Assembly: GCA_001579985.1 (NCBI GenBank)
Contig: LRSR01007957.1
Coordinates: forward strand, 1-24,487
Source of the DNA: Hypsibius dujardini
Taxonomy: Eukaryota > Tardigrada > Eutardigrada > Parachela > Hypsibiidae
Length of the DNA: 24,487 nt
Direction: 5' to 3'
Part shown: piece by piece, positions 1 through 8,721 of the stretch
Numbering within the stretch: position 1 is the first letter of the stretch
How the letters are laid out: each line of letters opens with the position of its first letter
Notes under the pieces: model-generated
What the model was told of the DNA's origin: nothing
Databases searched by the model: none
The model's input: only the letters and a program-made list of their open reading frames with translations
Made by a program: the position numbers and the translations under genes

Positions 1-52
1 ACACAGACACAGACACAGACACAGACACAGACACAGACACAGACACAGACAT
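1..52. repeat. (ACAGAC)n microsatellite
   Basis: A perfect hexamer array of acagac runs from the window edge to about position 50. It lies in the intron that follows exon 3 of the minus-strand gene A, so it separates the visible S1 half of that gene from the unseen S2 half. Confidence 0.9.
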
Positions 53-135
53 TTTTTAAATTCTGCTTAGACGAGAATCAGGCCTTCAAGTGTCTGGCAA
101 GCCTCCAGTCGCCGCCACTCGTTTGTATGACATAC

Positions 136-975
136 CTTCAGCAGTTCCAGGTCCGCTGTCTGCCGGCACAGATACTGCACCCCGTTGCCGAGGCCGAAGG
201 CCGTGTTGACGATCAGCTGAAGTTCGTACTGGGAGAACGGCACCAAAAAGTCCACGACCGCTTCACGGGCCGATGTGATAGTCAAATCAGTGGCAGCCAG
301 GTCGGCATTCTGGCAAAAGGAAGAAAAACGATTACCCAAGGGATTAAACTATCGGTGGGGGTGTGATTTACTTACGTTCGAAATTAGTTCCTGAAAAACG
401 GTTCCCGCAAAGGAACCGTCCGGATTGGAGTAATTAAGATCGGTGCGCGCTGAGATGACATAAGAAATACCGGTTGCAGCTTTCAACGCGTCAAGGACGT
501 CAACCAGGAAGTTGGGTTTGCCGGGCGTGTAGTACCCAGTGGCCTGCGCAGACAAGAACAAGGGAGATTGTTGTATGCTCAGTGTCGGACTGGTGTGGTC
601 CAGATCCACTTGAGGAATTATACAAGAAAACCTTATTTAAAAGTACAGTGCATGCTTCAAATTTTGGCTGCCTAAAATTATTTATTGAATATTAAATTGA
701 CCCTTGTTAATCTAAAAAAATACCCTTATATTCAGACTCAAACGACTGAAAGTAAAGGTAAAATAAGAAATACTAAAAAAATTACGAAAAATTCGAAGTA
801 AACTTACCTGAATAGAACTGACACGTATTTCACTAGGCAATGTCGCGTTCAGGCATCCAGACGACCCTCCACCCGACGACCCTCCACCCGACGACCCTCC
901 GCCATACGCCTGGGCATCAAGCGTGCCGGACAGGCTGCACACCGCGATCAGCAGGACTAAGAAGTTGAACAGCAT
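136..975 (-). CDS. Secreted iGluR ligand-binding-domain-like protein, gene A (5' part, cut by window edge)
   Basis: Three exons are visible: 975-808, 543-376 and 309-136, with introns in phase 0. Exon 1 gives a clear signal peptide (MLFNFLVLLIAVCSLSGTLDA), then three GGGSS repeats and the segment LPSEIRVSSIQ. Exon 2 starts after a strong polypyrimidine tract and encodes YYTPGKPNFLVDVLDAL, the start of the S1 lobe. Exon 3 encodes ADLAATDLTITSAREAVVDF. This matches the iGluR S1 motif around the arginine that binds the amino acid alpha-carboxylate, and that Arg is present. The S2 exons would lie left of position 1. No membrane segment follows S1 in the visible part, and the complete paralogue B has none. 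A soluble, secreted amino-acid-binding protein is therefore inferred; the ligand is unknown. A TATA-like gataaatac lies about 85 bp upstream of the start (about 1058-1066), which is weak evidence for the promoter. Confidence 0.82.
858..904 (-). repeat. 15-bp repeat encoding (GGGSS)3
   Basis: Three near-identical 15-bp units (plus strand cgacgaccctccacc) sit inside exon 1 of gene A. They encode a Gly-Gly-Gly-Ser-Ser linker right after the predicted signal peptide cleavage site. The paralogue B lacks it, so this looks like a recent in-frame expansion giving a flexible N-terminal spacer. Confidence 0.85.
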
Positions 976-2279
976 TTAAGAAACGGTTTGGGGAAAAGTC
1001 GAATTTACTGAAAACGGAAACTCGTAGTCGTTTTGCGGTAATCGTCCAACTACTGTATTTATCAAGTGGCCGGTAGCCAAACTTGACCAACTACAACTAC
1101 AACTTCACAATCTTTACGTGCTCGGTCCTAGGCGACCACGCACATCGTCTGCTGATGCGATACGCGCGCGCTCTGCCCTCGGCAATTTGTCATCACAGGG
1201 GAATTGACCGGTGAATGGTCGTAAAAAAACAACTTCCTTTTTAGGCTTTTACGTTAGTTTCCGTCGATTGAATTCACGATTCACCCTTCGCCGTATCTGG
1301 GTGAGCGTCACCACACTGATCGTTCGCACCTGGCTGGAGTGTTATTGACCCGTGGCGCTTCTCGACAACGATGACCGGGTGAAAGCATGCAACGTGGACG
1401 TGCAGGTAATGATGATCTTGTAGATTCTGCAAAATGTTGAAAGTCGTTTGACCAGATGACAAAAGTCAACTGGCCCGCCATTTCTCAAATAAGTGACTCA
1501 TTGCATGTTCCAAGGGCTTTAGGCTTGCGGTTTTTAGAACTGCACATTTCACTGGCCGACCGTGTCTGGAGCCGAACAGCCAGACGGGATGCAAAAACAG
1601 GACTCTGAATGGTCTTAACGGAGGGTCGGACGAAGGATCCGGACTATAAGTCAAACGGAGAAACCTTGGATGGTCTTAACAGACGGTCGGACGGATCCAC
1701 CGTACTGTAAGTCAGACGGAGAAACCTTGGATGGTGTGTTGACGGAGAGTCGGACGGACAAACCGCGCTGTAAACCGCAACCGTACCGTAAGGCAGACGA
1801 AGAAACCTTCTAGTAGGTTTGATGGACAGTCCGTCTCTGTCCATGTTTCAAAGGCTATGATATTCTGGCATAGTAATAGACGTAAAAACGGAAAACGGTA
1901 GCGGAGATAGACGGGGAATAAGTATAAGAAGTTGAGTGCTGGCGCGCTAGACGGATGGGTGAGGGTGACAGTATTGGAGAGCAGGCCTGGAGACGGTTCA
2001 CGGAGCTACGAAAGGGAGATACGATCCTGTGAATGTCTTTCCTTCCGTGTTTTCTTATACCTAACCATCTCTGTTAGGCAAAGCACAGTACAATTCAGGT
2101 CGTGGACCGGTGGCAACATTGTAAAAGAGTCTGCAGAACGTACGACTGGATTAGGACTTCCCTATTATAACTTTTGAAATATCTGCTCAAGCCTTTCAAG
2201 TTCACGCCAGAATATCGATTCAGTCAAAAGTTTTTAGAGCGAATAATGAAAATGGATTTATCCATGGGTGGCGCCACCG
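976..2279. other. Intergenic spacer between gene A and gene B
   Basis: No supported gene lies here. The stretch between the start of A and the stop of B must hold the promoter of A (right next to 975) and the 3' untranslated region of B (just below 2280). The short open frames at 1274-1462, 1466-1654 and 1932-2177 show no domain, signal peptide or plausible splice partners. A roughly 60-bp minisatellite occupies 1605-1812. Confidence 0.6.
1605..1812. repeat. Imperfect tandem repeat, ~60-80 bp unit, 3 copies
   Basis: Three diverged copies share the order 'tggtcttaac-gg-gtcggacg ... gtaagtcagacggagaaacctt'. The last copy is longer because of an internal duplication (aaccgcgctgtaaaccgcaa). This explains the similar short open frames on the minus strand here. 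Confidence 0.7.
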
Positions 2280-5250
2280 TCAGGTCAGGACGTTATATTT
2301 TGCGAGCAGATCCTGAATGAGACCGTCTTCCGCCAGTTGGACCAGAGCGTGGTTTAATATCCCTCGCAGGGGCGAGTCTAAAATAAAAAATTATGCCACA
2401 GCATCGTACCGTAGAGTATTAGTTCTCTTACGAGGAGGGTGCCCCATTTATGGTCACCCCGTTTTCGATCTTATTTCAAGCCATTTTGCAAGTCGAAAAC
2501 GGGGTGACCATAAATGGAGCACCCTCCTCGTAAGAGAACTGATTATAGCGGGACCTTTCCTACGCAATGAATATTAAAATAAAACCTTCTGGATATTCTC
2601 ATTCAACTTTCATTTTGGAATCGATTAGCATCATCCACTTACTTTTCGAGGTTTGGGGGCGGAGTCATGGCCAATTTTTGAACGGTACGCCAGAATTTCC
2701 AGTCCTCTTTGCAAAGATACATTTGGCTCCGCCCCCTGACTTCTAGAAACTATTCTGCTAATGCCACTCGATTCCGAATTGAATTTGGGATGGGAAAGTG
2801 TCCAGAAAAGTTTGCTTTATTAAATAGGAAATTCCCATTATGCTTGAAGTGACCAGAGTGGCCAGAAATAGGACCCAATTAGAAATGGTTGGCTAGAAAA
2901 GGGGCACCCTCCTCGTACTAGATTGTCACTTATCCGTTGCCCATAAAGGGTACAATGTATCTTGTCAAGGGTTCACATACCTTGTTGGACGGCGAGGGCA
3001 AGGAAGAAAATGCCCAACGTCCCGCCGGCTCGCACGAGTTTTTGCGGGTTCGCCACGATCGCTCTTTCCGGGAACATGGACTCTGCCACGTACGCGTAGT
3101 TCCCCATTATCACCTTCGCGCAACCGGCGACATCATCCTCCACAATCGAGCCGGACCTTCGACCGAGCTCTACATTAGCGGCAATGGCGCTCAGGGTTGC
3201 GTTCTTTGAGTTCTGAAAAATAAGTGCAGACGAAATGTTAAGGGCATGTTGCAACTCGTTCGTCAATGAAAATTGTCTGACTTTTACTTGAATTTTGATC
3301 TCAGCTTTTACGTTGCAATAAGTCCATCTCAATTCCACCCCAACAAAAATTCAATTGGAAATCGATTGGCATCAGCGAAATACTTTTCGGAGTTGAAGGG
3401 GTGGAGTTATGTGTACTTTTGAAACAGGACTCGGTTTGTTTGAGCAATTTTCGAAGGGTAGCCCACTTGACCGCTGAAAAATATTTTGCTGATGCCGATC
3501 AATACAAATTGTGTGCTAGCTGAGAGTAGATTAAGAAAAGCTTATTTCAAAATAGGCCTACAGCTATTTTACCCCTTCCTGGGACCCACTAGAACCCTGG
3601 CTATTTCACCCCTCCCATGCTGCCCTTTTGTCCGCTCCCATCCGTCCGTCGTCCGTCTGTCCATCCGTCGTCAATCCGTCGTTCACCCATCCTTCCGTCA
3701 TCCGTCTGCCCTTGTTCGTTCGCCCTCTCGTCCGTCCGTCTGTTGTTCGACCATCTGTCCGACAACAGACGGACGGTCAGCGGACGGACGGTCAGTGGAC
3801 AACGCACGGATGGACTACGGATAGACTTACGGACAGACGGATCGACGGACCGACGGACGGATAGACGGACGGAGAGACGGACAGACTGATGGACGGACGG
3901 ACGGACGGACGGACGGACGGACGGATGGACGGATGGACAACATGGGAGGGGTAAAATAGCCTGACTAGCTTTTGCTCAGAAAAGGAAATGATTGTCGGTC
4001 TCACTACTGCAGTTTGATGGAAGGCATTATTACAACAGGGCTGGATTTGCACTCATCGTCTTGTCAGAATCGATTTGCTTCGTTTGCTTTGACGTAAAAT
4101 AACGAACGCACCTCCGAACTGACAACCGATGTGAGGTGACAGTGTGTTGTGGTTCGTTATGATTGATTGGCAGATGAAGTGAAACGCGGAAATAAGTACT
4201 AAACATCCATTATTTTCAAAATATTCCGGTACCTTCAAAAAGGTGAAATCCGCGGTGTCTTGTATGAGATACTGAGTGTCCTCGTCCAGACCGAAAAAGG
4301 CGTTTGCGAGAATCTGAAGCTGGTACTGGGCGTACGGCACCAAAAAGTCCACCACCGCTGACCGTTCCGCGGTGATGGTCAAATCGGCTCCTGCCAAATC
4401 CGCGTGCTATATCAAATTAAAATGCAGTTCAGTATTAATCCGAAACAATAATTAAGTATCATCAGGAAAAACAACTACGGCAGCAATAGACACACACGTA
4501 CGCCGTTGACGAGTTCTCCGATTAGGCTCCCCTCGAATGACCCATTGGCGTCAGGGCTTCCGTACCCGAGGTCGGGTCGCGACGTCACCGTGTAGTTGAT
4601 GCCCGTTTTACCCTTCAGTGCCTCGAGAAGGTCCCCAAAGAAGCTCTGAGTACCCTCTGCGTAGTAGGGAGACTAGGGAGAAAAGGCGAATCGGGCCGGA
4701 ATAATGCAACGAGGACCAGTTTTTTTCTCTTTTTATATATATATATATTTATATATATATCTCCCTTATATTAGATTTTTCTGATCTGGTTTCTATTTTA
4801 CCTTTTTTTTCCCATGAAAAGTCAACCTCATCCTATGACCCTTGTCGGTACCACTAATCCTATACTCAAACGGGTAGGGTTTTGTTTCCCATTTAGGTTT
4901 GGTCCCATTTTGGAATGGAATCGGAATGGAGTGTACGAAAAGATAGAAACCTTCCCAAACGATCCCATCCCAAACAATCATTTCGACCATTTTCCCCACG
5001 CCTTCATTCGGTCGATACATTGTTGCTTCAGTTGATAGCACGTGATTATGGTAAGGTACTTGTACCTTGTACTTGTATTCAAAATTATTCGCGCACTTAC
5101 GGGTATGGCTGTGACACGGATGTTGGTGGGTAGAGCGCCTCGAGGGGCGCAACCACTTCCGGTCAATTTGGACTGCTGTGCAGCATTGAAATGGTCAGGC
5201 ATTAAATTGAGATAAGCAACAACCAGCAACAAACTGTTTCGGGAAAGCAT
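2280..5250 (-). CDS. Secreted iGluR ligand-binding-domain-like protein, gene B (complete)
   Basis: Five exons: 5250-5101, 4672-4502, 4406-4233, 3212-2981 and 2377-2280 (275 codons, 274 aa, introns in phase 0,0,0,1). Exon 1 encodes a hydrophobic leader (MLSRNSLLLVVAYLNLM) and LPTNIRVTAIP. Exon 2 encodes SPYYAEGTQSFFGDLLEALK, the start of S1. Exon 3 encodes HADLAGADLTITAERSAVVD with the ligand-binding Arg. Exon 4 is the S2 lobe, with GNYAYVAES holding the Glu that in iGluRs binds the amino group. Exon 5 encodes SPLRGILNHALVQLAEDGL, the terminal S2 helix (iGluR 'GSPYRDKI...LQEEG'). The pore segments M1-M3 and the final M4 are absent, so the product should be a soluble secreted binding protein of periplasmic-binding-protein type II fold. 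The early S2 Ser/Thr loop of iGluRs seems missing, so ligand choice may differ. The last two introns carry foldback elements. Confidence 0.85.
2421..2540. repeat. Near-perfect 48-bp inverted repeat (hairpin)
   Basis: Arm 2421-2468 and arm 2493-2540 are reverse complements with one mismatch, around a 24-bp loop. The arms begin agttctcttacgaggagggt. It lies in the last intron of gene B. The motif tacgaggagggtgcccc occurs again inverted at 2901-2917, so the hairpin may be one end of a 0.5-kb element. Confidence 0.9.
2429..2917. mobile_element. Possible MITE with 17-bp terminal inverted repeats
   Basis: Positions 2429-2445 read tacgaggagggtgcccc, and 2901-2917 is its exact reverse complement. 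The interval contains the hairpin's second arm and the 2605-2785 foldback element. No coding capacity is visible. Target-site duplication is not clear, so this may instead be three dispersed copies of one motif. Confidence 0.4.
2605..2785. mobile_element. Foldback MITE, GGGGGCGGAGC family, copy 1
   Basis: Inverted arms of about 65 bp: left arm holds ggaatcgattagcatca ... gggggcggagtc, right arm holds ggctccgccccctgac ... gctaatgccactcgattcc. The short centre has no coding capacity. The same arms recur at 3346-3515, 9790-10378 and 24301-24370, which shows it is a dispersed family. Confidence 0.75.
3346..3515. mobile_element. Foldback MITE, GGGGGCGGAGC family, copy 2
   Basis: Left arm (tcaattggaaatcgattggcatcagcgaaa ... 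aggggtggagtt) pairs with right arm (ttttgctgatgccgatcaatac). This copy is more diverged than the one at 2605-2785. It sits in the intron between the S1 and S2 exons of gene B. Confidence 0.65.
3599..3961. mobile_element. Foldback element with inverted TCCG/CGGA microsatellite arms
   Basis: The outer 21-bp inverted repeats are 3599-3619 (ggctatttcacccctcccat...) and 3941-3961, with one mismatch. The left inner half is a degenerate (CCGT/TCCG)n tract and the right inner half a (GACG)n tract, so the whole element can fold on itself. It lies in the intron of gene B between S1 and S2. Overlapping open frames on both strands are by-products of the tetranucleotide repeat. Confidence 0.75.
4734..4762. 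repeat. (TA)n microsatellite
   Basis: Alternating tatata runs with an internal tatttata lie in the first intron of gene B. No other feature is visible between exon 1 and exon 2 of that gene. Confidence 0.8.
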
Positions 5251-5418
5251 TTTTCAGCTAGAATGGTGAATCGCAAACTTGGAGTGCCTGAAAATTCTGA
5301 CTGTCTGAGTAAGTTACAAGCATTGCATGCATGCAAGTAAACATGCACAGCGCACATTGCCGGAACAAATAATTCCGAATACCCTTGATGATGACTACAC
5401 CTTGATCCTAATGCCACG

Positions 5419-5849
5419 TTGGTTGTGATTGGTGGGTTGGTGGTTGTGGTTGGTGGTTGGTGGTTGGTGGTTGGTGGTTGGTGGTTGGTTGGTTGGTTGG
5501 TTGTTTGGTGGTTGGTGGGTGGTGGGTGGTTGGTTGGTTGGTTGGTTGGTTGGTTGGTTGGTGGTGGGTGGTTGGTGGTTGGTTGGTGGTTGGTTGGTTG
5601 GTTGGTTGGTTGGTTGTGATTGGTTGGTTGGTTGGTTGGTTGGTTGGTTGGTTGGTTGGTGGTTGGTTGGTGGTGGGTGGTGGTTGGTGGGTGGTGGTTG
5701 GTGGTCGGTGGTTAGTGGTGATTGGTGGGTGGTGGTTGGTTGGTGGTGGTTGGTTGGTGGTGGTTGGTTGGTGGTGGTTGGTGGGTGGTTGGTGGTTGTG
5801 GTTGTGGTTGGTGGTTGTGGTTGTGGTTGGTGGTTGGTTGGTTGGTGGT
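5419..5849. repeat. G/T-rich minisatellite (GGTTGG/GGTGGT)n
   Basis: About 430 bp made almost only of ggttgg, ggtggttgg and ggtgggtgg units, with strict strand asymmetry (G+T on plus). It lies just upstream of gene B. All reading frames stay open across it on both strands, so the Gly/Val/Trp-rich and Pro/Thr/Gln-rich frames here are artefacts. Dense GG runs make two-quartet G-quadruplexes plausible. Confidence 0.95.
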
Positions 5850-6508
5850 GCAGTTTGTGTATGTAATTTTGCATTTCTTTTTTACCCACAATAATTAGCC
5901 GCGGCTGTCTATCGTCACTTTTACCCTTTTTTATAATGGAAAACCTGTTTCAGTGAATGGGTCGGTCTGCGGTGTCGCGTACTGGCACGTATAGTCCGAA
6001 ACGCGCTGGTTCATTTGTGTCTACCATTACGACTGTAATTGCCCCGGCAAAAAAACTAGAAGGACAGTGTGCCCGTCGGTACTACTCAATCTCGCTGAAA
6101 ATATCACGGTGTCTATCACCAAGCACACGCAGACCTCAGACGGACGTTATTTTGTCGCAAGTTTGGTCAGGCATGCGATACGTGCGATAAATATCCTCTC
6201 ATCCAATAAATAGAAAACAAAATTAAAAACAGCATTAAATTAGTCAGCTAATTTTATCAAAGCTCGACTACAAACCCTGGTCACCAAAAGGTACTAAACT
6301 AAAACTCCCGAGTTTTAGCTGGCTGAAAAACTAATCAGTGCATCAATTTCAAGTTTTTCTGTTCCTAATATGCACGCGCTATGCACGCGCTTTGCTTCAG
6401 CAAATAACGAATTCGGACGTGACTCGCCATCTTCCGCATAGAAAGTCACGGTAACTAAGCTGGAGAAAAAAAGTACAAAGGAAAACGAGGAAAGTTCCTT
6501 CCGATCAC
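5850..6508. other. Gene-poor stretch
   Basis: No supported gene or element. An open frame at 5957-6190 has no recognisable domain and no ordered splice context. Confidence 0.5.
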
Positions 6509-6723
6509 GTTGAAAGTACGTTTCGGCCCGATGAAAGTACGTTTCGGCCCGATGAAAGTACGTTTCGACCCGATGAAAGTACGTTTCGGCCCGATGAAAG
6601 TACGTTTCGGCCCGATGAAAGTACGTTTCGGCCCGATGAAAGTACGTTTCGGCCCGATGAAAGAACGTTTTGGCCCGATGAAAGTACGTTTCGGCCCGAT
6701 GAAAATACGTTTCGGCCCGATGA
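6509..6723. repeat. 21-bp minisatellite, ~10 copies
   Basis: Unit gatgaaagtacgtttcggcc(c), repeated about ten times with few substitutions (one unit has gaac for gtac, one has gacc for ggcc). Because 21 is a multiple of three, frames stay open on both strands, giving repetitive pseudo-proteins (MKVRFGP on plus, FHRAETY on minus). Nothing suggests translation. Confidence 0.95.
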
Positions 6724-6964
6724 ATCATCAATAACAACGTCCGATTTGCGCATGAGGAATTGGAAATGCGCGGTTCATGCCTCAATGCGAGACACGCGTA
6801 GTACTCGAGTTTCCTACAATACCACGGTGCTGCTCCCTTCGACGCTTCATAACATAACTCCGACTTACTTTACACATGATTTGACCAAAAACGCAACCTT
6901 GAACTAATCGAGTTATTAAGTTCCACTCGGTCACTTTGAGTTCAGAAAGATCAGAAATGGCTTT

Positions 6965-7671
6965 AAGGGCAACCCGGCGCTTTGAAATCGTCCTTAAATC
7001 TCATCGGGTCGCCAACCGCCAGTGACCATGGATTATTGTTTTCGTGTTCCAATCGAATTTTTATGACTTCTTGTTGAGTTGGCAAACTTTTTGTCCTTTT
7101 CAATTTTTCAAAAAAAATTCTATGACGTCATCGGACGTAACCGTCCCTCTCGGGCACTCTTTTGTTACCTTTGAATGGCAAAAATCTTCTGATTAACCTC
7201 GTTTTGCACTTTTCCGGTAGGCATTTAAAATTGCAACCTTCGAAATTCAGCGTTTTGAATTAGCAAAATGCATTACAAAGAAAAAGAGGAAGAATCGTAG
7301 AAAAACGTTATTTTGGGATGGGATGAACTTGGGTCGCTGAGTTTCTTAAACTGTTTTTTGTAACTAGATCAGTCAGCTGAAAAATTTGAATTTTAAAGGT
7401 TGCAATTTTAAATACCTACCAGAAAAGTGCAAAACGAAATTAATCAGAAGATATTCGCCATTCGAACTTATCAAAAGAGTGCCCGAGAAGGACGACTACG
7501 TGCGATGACGTCAAAGAAATTTTTTTTGAAAAAGTGAAAAAGATAAAAGTTTGCCAACTCAAAAAGGAGTTATAAAAAATTAGACCGGGACACGATAACA
7601 ATCATCCATGGCCACCGCGGCTGGCGACCCGGCGAGATTTAAGGACGATTTCAAAGCGCCGGGTTGCCCTT
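6965..7671. mobile_element. 707-bp foldback MITE with ~280-bp terminal inverted repeats
   Basis: The left arm (6965 to about 7250, starting aagggcaacccggcgctttg) is matched in reverse complement by the right arm (about 7388 to 7671), with scattered mismatches along about 280 bp. The centre of about 140 bp has no open frame. This is the size and layout of a non-autonomous DNA transposon with long inverted termini. I could not see a clean target-site duplication. Confidence 0.85.
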
Positions 7672-7779
7672 GACTCGGAAAAAATTGTAGCAAAAACATT
7701 TTTAAGCAGATCGAATTAGAAACAAAATTACGAATAGAAACTGTTTCTTGCACTTGTCCGCGTCATATTTAGTTCAAAC

Positions 7780-7828
7780 ATCAATCAATCAATCTAAGAG
7801 TCTTCGTAGTAGTCAGTTTTATTCATTT
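7780..7828 (-). mobile_element. Retroposon-like 3' tail (GAATAAAACTGACTACT...(ATTG)n)
   Basis: On the minus strand this reads gaataaaactgactactacg followed by agactc and an ATTG repeat. The same order occurs three times in tandem at 14721-14900 on the plus strand. The AATAAA-like core plus a simple-repeat tail resembles the 3' end of a LINE or SINE; the body is not identifiable. Confidence 0.5.
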
Positions 7829-7867
7829 CGACACCAAATCGGACGCCTTCGTTGACCATTGGCCACG

Positions 7868-8088
7868 TGCCAAAAAATGGGCGTGGTCGATGACTTGATT
7901 CGAAAATATGTCGTGTTGTTTGCGTTTCAGGAATTCTTCAAACAACCCGATCGTGACATGTGGATGCGTGCCGAGAACACAAGTCGCATTTCCCCCTTTG
8001 AATCTGAACACTACTGCGTTGTCTTAAAGATCCTAATGATCTCTTTTCCTCTCTTTGTTGTTCCACCCGATGATCAATTCACCTTCCG
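7868..8088 (+). pseudogene. Fragment of LBD-family terminal exon plus 3' flank (inverted copy of gene C 3' end)
   Basis: Positions 7875-7915 encode MGVVDDLIRKYVV, the C-terminus of the S2 lobe, but the stop (TAG in gene C) reads TTG here. The match continues into flanking DNA: 7868-7935 matches the minus strand of about 11094-11030, and about 7955-8088 matches the minus strand of about 10855-10728. Gene C's copy carries about 170 bp extra between these blocks. Only the last exon fragment is present, so it cannot make the domain. Confidence 0.75.
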
Positions 8089-8721
8089 TTCGCACATTCC
8101 GAACCTTTCAAAAGCCAATGCGATGAGCAGCTTTCGGGCATGGAGCAACACACTAAACACGGATGTTTCTGTTAGAGCAAGGTACTCCTTGAAGAGGCTC
8201 CGCCCACCCGGTCTACATTCTCTTTACAACGGAAAAGGAAATAAAACGGGATACTCGGGGTCCTTCCAGATCAGTTCCTTCCCCTACGGCAAATAAGGCA
8301 TGTTTTTGGTTGGTTTAATTGCTTAACGTCGCATTGCACCGGAAATAACTCTCCGCTCGAAGCAGCGACACTTTCTCAATAAGAAAATAACCCCACCAAA
8401 GAAGACATTAGCAATCAGTAAAAAAATAATAAGGGAAATAGGACGGGCGAAAACGGGAAAATGAAAACCGGTACTAGTACGTACTGTATATTTAGGCAAA
8501 AAGAGACAAATAGCGATCAGGCAAGTACTCTTTCAAGCAGGAAAGTTGTGTCCACTGTACTGACTCCAAGCTGTTCTCAAAGGAATCGACAGTTAAATAA
8601 GCTTCCGGTGGCAAAGGGAGATGATTCCATATTCGGTCATATGTGTGTCTCCCTTGTTGCGTAACTATGTTTGCAGTATTACATAGGACTCATTAATTAG
8701 GCGAGACAGACAGCGCTGCAT
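8089..8721. other. Gene-poor stretch upstream of pseudogene D
   Basis: No supported gene. The open frame at 8461-8664 shows no recognisable domain or splice context. Confidence 0.5.

Noticed and set aside
3486-4052. Ser/Pro/Arg-rich and Asp/Arg-rich open frames
   Set aside because: By-products of the inverted tetranucleotide element at 3599-3961.
4793-5152. 119-aa minus-strand frame overlapping exon 1 of gene B
   Set aside because: Different frame from the leader exon and no recognisable motifs; it is mostly intron 1.
136-5250. Full ionotropic glutamate receptor channels
   Set aside because: No M1-M3 or M4 segments are visible between or after the lobes of gene B, and exon phases join S1 directly to S2.
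5395-5894. Long open frames on both strands (Gly/Val/Trp-rich plus, Pro/Thr/Gln-rich minus)
   Set aside because: They are produced entirely by the G/T minisatellite, have no splice or start context, and are open in several frames at once.
6315-6785. Repetitive FHRAETY / MKVRFGP proteins, or a CRISPR-like array
   Set aside because: A 21-bp tandem repeat without spacers keeps frames open on both strands; the direct repeats abut, so it is a minisatellite and not CRISPR.
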